Shown one piece after another: positions 1 to 4,804 of a stretch of DNA of 5,353 nucleotides. Below the pieces are notes generated by a model that saw only the letters and a program-made list of their open reading frames with translations, was not told the origin of the DNA and searched no databases. Position 1 is the stretch's first letter; each line of letters opens with the position of its first letter. Position numbers and translations under genes: made by a program. Source of the stretch: Hyphomicrobiales bacterium. GTDB lineage: Bacteria; Pseudomonadota; Alphaproteobacteria; Rhizobiales; Kaistiaceae. Location: assembly GCA_017305815.1 (NCBI GenBank), contig JAFKJZ010000244.1, positions 1 to 5,353 of the forward strand, given 5' to 3'.

Positions 1-848
1 AGCGCCGGCCGGACATCGAGACGCCGGTCGTGCTGCTGCCGAACCCGTTCTACCAGGCCTATGCCGCCGGCGCCGAAGTCGCCGGGGCGGAGGTGGTGCT
101 GCTCGGCTCCGGCCGCGACGGCTCATTCCCGGATCTCGGCCGCGTCGACGAAGCGGTGCTCGCCCGCACCATCGCCGTCTACGTCGCCTCGCCGACCGCG
201 CCGCAGGGCGACGTCGCCACGCTGGCCGACTGGACGCAGGTGATCCAGATCGCCCGCGCGCATGATTTCATGGTGTTCGCCGACGAGTGCTATTCCGAAA
301 TCTACCGCGACGCGCCGCCGCCCGGCGTGCTGCAGGCGGCCGATAGCCTCGGCGCCGGCCATGGCAACATCCTGACCTTCCATTCACTGTCGAAGCGCTC
401 CAACCTGCCGGGCCTGCGCTGCGGGTTCGTCGCCGGCGACCCCGATTTCCTCGACAACTGGCAGCGCTTCCGCAACGTGGCGGCGCCGCAGGTGCCGGGC
501 CCGATCCAGGCCGTGGCCGTCGCCGCCTATTCGGACGAGAGCCACGTCGCCGAGAACCGCGCCCTCTACAACGCCAAATACGACGCCGCGCTGAAGACGC
601 TGGGACCGAAGGTCCGCGCCAGCCGGCCGGAAGGCGGCTTCTTCCTCTGGCTCGAGGTCGGCGACGGCGTCGCGGCGGCGGACCGGCTCTGGCGCGAGGC
701 GGGCGTGCGCACCATTCCCGGCGAATATCTGTCGCTGCCGCTGCCGGACGGCAGCAATCCCGGCGCGCCCTATATCCGCGTCGCCATGGTGCAGGATCTC
801 GCGATCACCCAGGAAGCGCTGACCCGGATGGCGCGGGTGCTTGGCTGA
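1..848 (+). CDS. PLP-dependent aminotransferase, probable succinyldiaminopimelate transaminase (DapC-like), 5' partial
   Basis: This is the C-terminal part (281 residues; first full codon at base 3) of a class I/II aminotransferase. The frame stays open to the left edge, so the GTG at 30 is internal and roughly 110-120 N-terminal residues are missing compared with the usual ~390-400. Numbering visible residues from base 3, the landmarks are NPFYQAY near 14-20, SPTAPQG at 63-69, ADECY at 93-97 (Asp94 should pair with the PLP ring nitrogen), SLSKRSNLPGLR with the Schiff-base Lys131 (codon 393-395) and Arg139 eight residues on, and YIRVAMV with the substrate-carboxylate Arg near the C terminus. 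The SLSKRSN-PG-R signature resembles DapC, which transaminates N-succinyl-2-amino-6-ketopimelate in the diaminopimelate/lysine pathway in the cytoplasm. The substrate is inferred; another aminotransferase of this fold is possible. The position normally Asn in the SPxNPxG motif is Ala here. The fold assignment is near certain, DapC identity moderate. Confidence 0.9.
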   Translation, partial: RRPDIETPVVLLPNPFYQAYAAGAEVAGAEVVLLGSGRDGSFPDLGRVDEAVLARTIAVYVASPTAPQGDVATLADWTQVIQIARAHDFMVFADECYSEIYRDAPPPGVLQAADSLGAGHGNILTFHSLSKRSNLPGLRCGFVAGDPDFLDNWQRFRNVAAPQVPGPIQAVAVAAYSDESHVAENRALYNAKYDAALKTLGPKVRASRPEGGFFLWLEVGDGVAAADRLWREAGVRTIPGEYLSLPLPDGSNPGAPYIRVAMVQDLAITQEALTRMARVLG

Positions 849-862
849 GCGCCGCGAGGCGC
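849..862 (+). other. Short GNRA-loop hairpin just after the aminotransferase stop
   Basis: GCGCC, loop GCGA, GGCGC forms a perfect 5-bp stem with a GNRA tetraloop, beginning on the base after the TGA stop. No T-run follows, so it is not a typical intrinsic terminator. It could be an mRNA 3'-end stabilising hairpin or chance in GC-rich DNA. Confidence 0.25.
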
Positions 863-943
863 GACGAATACCGGCCCGCGTGACGACGACGCGGCCATGC
901 ATGAAAGGGAGCATCGACGGGCATCGGCCCGACAGCTCCGGCG

Positions 944-950
944 AAGGAGG
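944..950 (+). promoter_or_regulatory. Strong Shine-Dalgarno AAGGAGG ahead of a short ORF
   Basis: AAGGAGG is a near-ideal anti-16S match, the best in the window, placed 10 bases before ATG 961. The ftsK frame has no ATG, GTG or TTG between its upstream stop (902-904) and 995, so this site cannot directly serve ftsK. It points to translation of the 16-codon ORF at 961-1011, or is a chance purine run. Confidence 0.4.
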
Positions 951-960
951 CAGCGCGGCG

Positions 961-1011
961 ATGGCCCGGCAATGTCGGACCATCGGCGCGCCAGATGCGC
1001 AAAGGACATGA
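961..1011 (+). CDS. Possible 16-residue upstream ORF (leader peptide) before ftsK
   Basis: The ORF reads MARQCRTIGAPDAQRT and ends at TGA 1009-1011. It is supported by the AAGGAGG at 944-950 with a 10-base spacer. The preferred ftsK ATG (1019) lies seven bases after this stop, so ribosomes finishing here could reinitiate on ftsK, which lacks a well-placed Shine-Dalgarno of its own. The peptide shows no run of one amino acid that would suggest classical attenuation, no membrane segment and no recognised family. It may be only a spurious ORF; the evidence is the ribosome site and the spacing. Confidence 0.28.
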   Translation: MARQCRTIGAPDAQRT

Positions 1012-1018
1012 GCGGACA

Positions 1019-3589
1019 ATGCGTTCGACACGATCGGTTACAATGCCCATGCCCGCCGAGGACGAAGGCGGGATGAGCCGCCTCGTCCGCCGCCATCTCG
1101 GACAATTGCTCGGCCTGGCGCTCATCGCCGCCATCGCCGCCACCGCGACGGCGCTCGCCACCTGGACGGTCGACGATCCCTCGCTTTCCTATGCGGTGAG
1201 CAAGCCGGCCGCCAACATGCTCGGCCTGCCGGGCGCGATCATCGCCGACATCCTGATGCAGTTCCTCGGCCTCGCCGTCTCGGTGCTGCTGCTGCCGGCG
1301 GTGGTCTGGGGCTGGCGCTGCCTGTTCGGCGGCCGCCCCTTCCGCAAGACGATGCTGCTCTCCTGGCTCGGCGCCAGCGCCTTCGCCGCGGCGGTGATGG
1401 CGCTGATGCCGGTCACGCCGAAATGGCCGCTGCCGACCGGCATGGGCGGCGTCATCGGCGACATCCTCGCCCGCCTGCCGGCGCTCGTTGTCGGCACGCC
1501 CGTCAGCGCCAACGCCACGCTCGTCTCCGGCGCGTTCTTCGCCATCGTCGCCGTCGCCCTGTTCCTGCACGCGACCGGCTTCATCCGCTTCGGCCGCGAG
1601 GAGGAGGAACGGCCACAGGCCCGCGAGGCCGCCCGCGCCGCGCCGGCCAGGCGCCCGCGCCGCGACGAGGATTTCGACGCCGACGACCTGATGGGCGACG
1701 AGGAGCGCACGAGCTTCCTGGCCGTGCCGCTCGGCGCCATGGCGCATTTCGGCTATTCGGCCAAGGCGAGCCTGGCGCGCCTGTTCGGTCGCGGCGAGGC
1801 CGGCAAGGCCGCGCGCAGGAGCGACCCGGACCTTGAAGACGTTCGAGGCGGCCGGGTCGAGCCGCGCATGGCGGGCCAGGCGGCCGGCCAGGCCGGCGGC
1901 CGCGTCCGCACCGCCCCGCTCGATGACGCCGAGGACGACTGGTCCGGCGACGACGAGGACGAGCTGCCGCCGCCGGCGCCCACCGGCCGCGCCGCCCAGC
2001 CCGCGGCGCGCGCGAAACCCGGCAAGCGCCAGACCCGCGACGTGCAGCCGACACGCGGCCAGAACGACGTTTTCGAACTGCCGACGCTCGACTTCCTGAC
2101 CGCGCCGCGCGCCGTCGATCCGCGCACCAAGATCAACACCGAGGCGCTGGAGCAGAACGCCCGCGTGCTCGAAGGCGTACTCGACGATTTCGGCATTCGC
2201 GGCGACATCATCAATGTCCGCCCCGGCCCGGTCGTGACGCTCTACGAACTGGAGCCGGCGCCCGGCATCAAGTCGTCGCGCGTCATCGGCCTTGCCGACG
2301 ACATCGCCCGCTCGATGAGCGCGATCGCCGCGCGCGTCGCCGTCATTCCCGGCAAGAACGCCATCGGCATCGAGCTGCCGAACGCCCGCCGCGAAATGGT
2401 GTTCCTGCGCGAGATGCTGGCCGCCGAGGATTTCGAGAACTCCAAGGCGCGGCTGCCGATCAGCCTCGGCAAGACGATCGGCGGCGAGCCCGTCGTCGTC
2501 GACCTCTCGCGCATGCCGCATCTGCTCGTCGCCGGCACCACCGGCTCCGGCAAGTCGGTCGCCATCAACACCATGATCCTGTCGCTGCTCTACCGGCTGA
2601 CGCCGGAGGAATGCCGGCTGATCATGATCGACCCAAAGATGCTGGAGCTCTCCATCTATGACGGCATCCCGCATCTCCTGACCCCGGTCGTCACCGACCC
2701 GAAGAAGGCCGTCGTCGCGCTGAAATGGACCGTGCGCGAGATGGAGGACCGCTATCGCAAGATGTCCAAGGTCGGCGTCCGCAACATCGACGGCTACAAC
2801 GCCCGCGTCGGCCAGGCGAAGGCGCGGGGCGAGATCCTGACGCGGACGATCCAGACCGGGTTCGACAAGGAGACCGGCGAGGCGATCTACGAGCAGGAAG
2901 ACCTTCCGCTCGATCCGATCCCCTACATCGTCGTCATCATCGACGAGATGGCCGACCTGATGATGGTGGCCGGCAAGGACATCGAAGGCGCCGTGCAGCG
3001 GCTGGCGCAGATGGCGCGCGCCGCCGGCATCCACGTCATCATGGCGACGCAGCGCCCGTCGGTCGACGTCATCACCGGCACGATCAAGGCCAACTTCCCG
3101 ACCCGCATCTCCTTCCAGGTCACGTCGAAGATCGACAGCCGCACCATCCTCGGAGAGCAGGGCGCCGAACAGCTGCTCGGCCAGGGCGACATGCTCTACA
3201 TGGCCGGCGGCGGCCGCATCCAGCGCGTGCATGGCCCGTTCGTCAGCGACGAGGAAGTCGAGAAGATCGTCAACCACCTGAAGCTGCAGGGTCGTCCCGA
3301 CTATCTCGACGCCATCACCGAGGACGACGGCGAGGGCGAAATGGGCGGCGATCCGGCCGCGTCGGTGCTGGGCGGCGAGGAATCGAACGACCTCTACGAC
3401 AAGGCGGTCGCCGTGGTCTTGCGGGACCGGAAGGCCTCCACCAGTTATATCCAGCGTCGCCTCTCCATCGGCTACAACCGCGCCGCATCGCTGATCGAGC
3501 GCATGGAGAAGGAGGGCCTCGTCGGCCCCGCCAACCATGCCGGCAAGCGCGAGATCCTGGTCGAGGGCGAGGAAGACGGCCGCTTCTGA
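1019..3589 (+). CDS. ftsK: DNA translocase FtsK
   Basis: FtsK is a septum-anchored hexameric ATPase that pumps chromosome termini apart and activates XerCD recombination at dif during division. Numbering from ATG 1019 (856 residues, normal for alphaproteobacteria), four hydrophobic segments lie near 26-49, 73-98, 111-132 and 166-187. A charged, Ala/Pro/Gly- and Asp/Glu-rich linker runs from about 190 to 350. The alpha subdomain follows near 373-435, then the RecA-like motor with Walker A GTTGSGKS at 506-513 and Walker B IPYIVVIIDE at 634-643, followed by ATQRPSVDVITGTIKANFP. The C-terminal gamma winged-helix (about 793-847, including STSYIQRRLSIGYNRAA) recognises polar KOPS DNA sequences. All key motor residues are intact. 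I chose 1019 because MRSTRS... matches the usual short cytoplasmic lead; AAAGGA at 1001-1006 lies rather far upstream (12 bases). ATG 995 is possible but lacks a Shine-Dalgarno; ATG 1073 has GAAGG only four bases away. Confidence 0.98.
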   Translation: MRSTRSVTMPMPAEDEGGMSRLVRRHLGQLLGLALIAAIAATATALATWTVDDPSLSYAVSKPAANMLGLPGAIIADILMQFLGLAVSVLLLPAVVWGWRCLFGGRPFRKTMLLSWLGASAFAAAVMALMPVTPKWPLPTGMGGVIGDILARLPALVVGTPVSANATLVSGAFFAIVAVALFLHATGFIRFGREEEERPQAREAARAAPARRPRRDEDFDADDLMGDEERTSFLAVPLGAMAHFGYSAKASLARLFGRGEAGKAARRSDPDLEDVRGGRVEPRMAGQAAGQAGGRVRTAPLDDAEDDWSGDDEDELPPPAPTGRAAQPAARAKPGKRQTRDVQPTRGQNDVFELPTLDFLTAPRAVDPRTKINTEALEQNARVLEGVLDDFGIRGDIINVRPGPVVTLYELEPAPGIKSSRVIGLADDIARSMSAIAARVAVIPGKNAIGIELPNARREMVFLREMLAAEDFENSKARLPISLGKTIGGEPVVVDLSRMPHLLVAGTTGSGKSVAINTMILSLLYRLTPEECRLIMIDPKMLELSIYDGIPHLLTPVVTDPKKAVVALKWTVREMEDRYRKMSKVGVRNIDGYNARVGQAKARGEILTRTIQTGFDKETGEAIYEQEDLPLDPIPYIVVIIDEMADLMMVAGKDIEGAVQRLAQMARAAGIHVIMATQRPSVDVITGTIKANFPTRISFQVTSKIDSRTILGEQGAEQLLGQGDMLYMAGGGRIQRVHGPFVSDEEVEKIVNHLKLQGRPDYLDAITEDDGEGEMGGDPAASVLGGEESNDLYDKAVAVVLRDRKASTSYIQRRLSIGYNRAASLIERMEKEGLVGPANHAGKREILVEGEEDGRF

Positions 3590-3631
3590 CGTCGCGAAAT
3601 CGCCATCAAGCGGAACTAGGTCGCGAGTGCC

Positions 3632-3697
3632 CTCGTTTTCAGCCGCCGCCTGCGGCCGGTCGGAGACGAGCGTCCGGCAGGCGCGGCAAGAGCCGCG
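3632..3697 (+). other. Two intergenic stem-loops between ftsK and lolA
   Basis: First, CTCGTTTTC at 3632-3640 can pair with GGAGACGAG at 3662-3670 (9 bp including two G-U pairs), enclosing a perfect GCCGC/GCGGC hairpin (3642-3646 with 3652-3656). Second, CGCGGC, loop AAGA, GCCGCG at 3682-3697 is a perfect 6-bp hairpin. Neither is followed by a T-run, so neither is a standard terminator; they may be 3'-UTR structures of ftsK or part of a lolA leader. The rest of the 3590-3631 stretch shows nothing I can name. Confidence 0.35.
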
Positions 3698-3698
3698 A

Positions 3699-3704
3699 TT
3701 GACG
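3699..3704 (+). promoter_or_regulatory. TTGACG box, possible -35 element for lolA
   Basis: TTGACG is the common alphaproteobacterial housekeeping -35 hexamer. At 16-18 bases downstream the sequence is CGAGAA-like rather than TATAAT-like, so no convincing -10 accompanies it. It is listed as a half-supported promoter, about 50 bases before the lolA start. Confidence 0.22.
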
Positions 3705-3746
3705 CAAGAACGACAAGAACGCGAGAAACGCGAACCACGCGAAGGA
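3703..3746 (+). repeat. Five degenerate 9-base tandem units upstream of lolA
   Basis: The stretch divides into CGCAAGAA, CGACAAGAA, CGCGAGAAA, CGCGAACCA and CGCGAAGGA (8+9+9+9+9 bases), consensus about CGCGAAGAA. The last unit contains the purine-rich ribosome binding site GAAGGA. The copies are degenerate; this may be an old slippage expansion, a protein-binding array or an unstructured A-rich ribosome standby stretch. Confidence 0.4.
3741..3746 (+). promoter_or_regulatory. Ribosome binding site that decides the lolA start
   Basis: GAAGGA ends at 3746, eight bases before GTG 3755, which is ideal spacing. The in-frame ATG at 3746 overlaps this site and therefore cannot use it, and ATG 3779 has no purine-rich site upstream. 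This favours the GTG start. Confidence 0.5.
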
Positions 3747-3754
3747 TGCCCATC

Positions 3755-4420
3755 GTGACGATCGATAAAGCTGCCGGCATGACCCGGCGTCGGTTCCTGA
3801 CCACCACGCTCGGCCTCGGCGCTTCGCTCGGCCTCGGCGCCATCGGCCTGCCCGGCCGCGCCGAAGCCGCCTTCAACGCCGAACAGATGGCGGCGCTGCG
3901 CAAGATCAACGCCTATTTCAACTCGATCCGCACCATGCAGGGCCGCTTCATCCAGTTCGGCCCGAACGGCGAGCAGTCGGAAGGCGTGTTCTTCCTCGCC
4001 CGCCCCGGCAAGATCCGCTTCAACTACAGCCCGCCGGTCAAGATGGACGTCGTCAGCGACGGCAACCAGGTCGCGATCCGTGACAACAAGATGATGACGC
4101 AGGACCTCTATCCGCTGAAGAAGACGCCGCTGCGCTATCTTCTCGCCGACCAGATGGACCTGACCTCGTCCAACATCGTGCGCAAGCTGATCGAGGAACC
4201 CGACCTGATCTCGCTGGTGCTGGAGCAGGATTCGGCCTTCGGCGGCGGCAGCCTGAAGCTGATCTTCGACAACAAGACCTACGAGCTGCGCCAGTGGGTC
4301 GTCACCGACGCGCAGGGCCTCGACACCTCGGTCGCCGTCTATGACGTCGAGATCGGCAAGCCGGCCGATCCGAAGCATTTCAAGATCAATTACTACCTGC
4401 CCAACAAGAGCCTGCGCTGA
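3755..4420 (+). CDS. lolA: Outer-membrane lipoprotein carrier protein LolA family
   Basis: LolA is a periplasmic chaperone that takes lipoproteins from the LolCDE transporter in the inner membrane and passes them to the outer-membrane acceptor. From GTG 3755 the product is 221 residues. Residues 10-15 read TRRRFL, followed by a hydrophobic stretch to about 33 and an AEA cleavage site (mature protein from about 39), so a signal peptide is clear and resembles a twin-arginine type. The mature part (about 183 residues, normal for the family) has the LolA pattern: QGRFIQFGPNGEQSEGVFFL, RPGKIRFNYSPP near 83-94 (matching the family's R-P-x-x-x-W/F-x-Y strand), a V-S-D-G-N-Q-V turn and TPLRYLL near 124-130. 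Alternative starts are ATG 3746 (3 residues longer) and ATG 3779. It follows ftsK by about 165 bases on the same strand. The family assignment is firm; the exact start is less so. Confidence 0.93.
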   Translation: MTIDKAAGMTRRRFLTTTLGLGASLGLGAIGLPGRAEAAFNAEQMAALRKINAYFNSIRTMQGRFIQFGPNGEQSEGVFFLARPGKIRFNYSPPVKMDVVSDGNQVAIRDNKMMTQDLYPLKKTPLRYLLADQMDLTSSNIVRKLIEEPDLISLVLEQDSAFGGGSLKLIFDNKTYELRQWVVTDAQGLDTSVAVYDVEIGKPADPKHFKINYYLPNKSLR

Positions 4421-4515
4421 CGGACCTGCCCCGACACGCCGGGCTCGCGACCTTGTGAACGGGCCACTGCGACGGAAATGCCACGCAGCCTTGAATTCGG
4501 TTCCGACATCCCCAA

Positions 4516-4525
4516 GTCTATAGAC
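4516..4525 (+). promoter_or_regulatory. Perfect palindrome with a TATAGA -10-like core
   Basis: GTCTATAGAC is a perfect 10-base palindrome containing TATAGA (4519-4524). TTGAAT at 4491-4496 resembles a -35 box, but the 22-base gap exceeds the usual 16-18. It could be a weak or activator-dependent promoter for the structured transcript ending at 4661, with a start near 4531, or a small operator. The 4421-4490 stretch before it shows nothing I can name. Confidence 0.25.
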
Positions 4526-4530
4526 AGCGG

Positions 4531-4661
4531 GCCATTCCATCGATCGGTAGTGCCCCCCGTCTCGCCGAAGATGGTCCCGCGAAGCGCCGCGTCACAGACG
4601 GGCGCAAGGCGCTGAAAAGCGCAACGCCCAGCTTCCCCCCCGGAGCTGGGCGTTCCTTTTT
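4531..4661 (+). ncRNA. Candidate structured small RNA or 3'-UTR/leader element between lolA and xthA
   Basis: Three stem-loops run in series. Stem A pairs 4551-4553 with 4604-4606 and CCCGTCT (4556-4562) with AGACGGG (4596-4602), separated by a small internal loop. Stem B is GCGCT-GAAA-AGCGC (4609-4622), a perfect 5-bp stem with a GNRA tetraloop. Stem C is the 11-bp intrinsic terminator abutting B. The C-rich runs (4553-4558 and the terminator loop) could base-pair with G-rich ribosome binding sites, a known habit of rhizobial trans-acting RNAs. The region lacks a credible ORF and the 5' end is a guess based on the TATAGA at 4519. Alternatives are the 3' UTR of lolA or a leader attenuator of xthA. 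I do not match it to a named RNA family. Confidence 0.35.
4623..4661 (+). terminator. Rho-independent terminator
   Basis: AACGCCCAGCT (4623-4633) and AGCTGGGCGTT (4644-4654) form a perfect 11-bp stem with a C-rich loop, followed by CCTTTTT. It is the clearest terminator in the window and ends transcripts coming from the lolA side, about 200 bases after the lolA stop. On the opposite strand the hairpin is followed by GCGC and then TTTT, so weak bidirectional action is possible. Confidence 0.88.
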
Positions 4662-4689
4662 GGGCTTGCTTCTGACCGCTCCTCCCATT

Positions 4690-4739
4690 GTCGCCCGTCC
4701 GCCACGCCGCGCCGGCGGCGCGCGGCGGCGACGATTTTT
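4690..4739 (+). terminator. Second terminator-like hairpin with T-run upstream of xthA
   Basis: A perfect 8-bp stem CGCCGCGC/GCGCGGCG (4705-4712 with 4720-4727) is followed by further closing pairs from GTCGC (4690-4694) to GCGAC (4728-4732), with a nine- to ten-base bulge on the left side, then GATTTTT (T5 at 4735-4739). It may back up the 4623-4661 terminator, or act as an attenuator in a longer xthA leader. The GC-rich composition makes chance pairing easier, but the T-run directly after the stem supports function. Confidence 0.4.
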
Positions 4740-4741
4740 CG

Positions 4742-4771
4742 TTGGCGATGCGCGGCCCGATTGCGTATTGC
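4742..4771 (+). promoter_or_regulatory. Weak candidate promoter for xthA
   Basis: TTGGCG at 4742-4747 (one mismatch to TTGACG) lies 18 bases before TATTGC at 4766-4771. This would place a start near 4778 and a leader of about 27 bases before xthA, downstream of both terminator-like hairpins. The -10 match is poor, so this is tentative. Confidence 0.28.
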
Positions 4772-4800
4772 GGGCCTGCGGTTCTTCCGCCGCAGGGGCC
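4754..4800 (+). promoter_or_regulatory. Overlapping hairpins covering the xthA ribosome binding site
   Basis: Inverted repeat 1 is GGCCCG/CGGGCC (4754-4759 with 4771-4776, 11-base loop). Inverted repeat 2 is CCTGCGG/CCGCAGG (4775-4781 with 4790-4796, 8-base loop), extendable by two G-C pairs across a GG bulge to 4773 and 4800. They share bases 4773-4776, so they compete. The second would bury part of AGGGG (4794-4798), the Shine-Dalgarno six bases before the xthA ATG. This suggests, but does not prove, translational control. Confidence 0.35.
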
Positions 4801-4804
4801 TGTC

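Noticed and set aside
30..848. Complete aminotransferase starting at GTG 30
   Set aside because: The frame is open upstream to base 3 and continues the family's sequence, and a protein starting at 30 would lack the N-terminal part of the PLP fold.
911..930. Direct repeat GCATCG in adjacent ten-base blocks
   Set aside because: Only two copies with six matching bases; too short to separate from chance.
384..1031. 215-codon minus-strand open frame over the aminotransferase end
   Set aside because: Also codon-aligned with the sense gene, and its composition is that of an antisense shadow. It offers no ribosome site or family signal.
897..1076. 59-codon frame between the aminotransferase and ftsK
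   Set aside because: No ribosome site precedes ATG 897, the product is Arg-rich without pattern, and it runs into the ftsK coding region.
1600..2060. Possible recombined or foreign insert in ftsK, because the protein turns low-complexity
   Set aside because: A variable charged Ala/Pro/Asp-rich linker between membrane and motor domains is normal for FtsK, and base composition matches the rest of the gene.
2725..3702. 325-codon plus-strand open frame inside ftsK
   Set aside because: It is an Arg/Gly/Pro/His-rich +1-type shadow of the ftsK motor domain, which is intact in its own frame.
770..4540. Very long open frame on the minus strand (1256 codons) across ftsK and lolA
   Set aside because: Its codons are exactly aligned with the sense codons of ftsK and lolA (same position modulo 3), so it stays open simply because TTA, CTA and TCA codons are avoided in this GC-rich genome. 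The product is a low-complexity Asp/Arg/His/Val/Ala string with no family resemblance.
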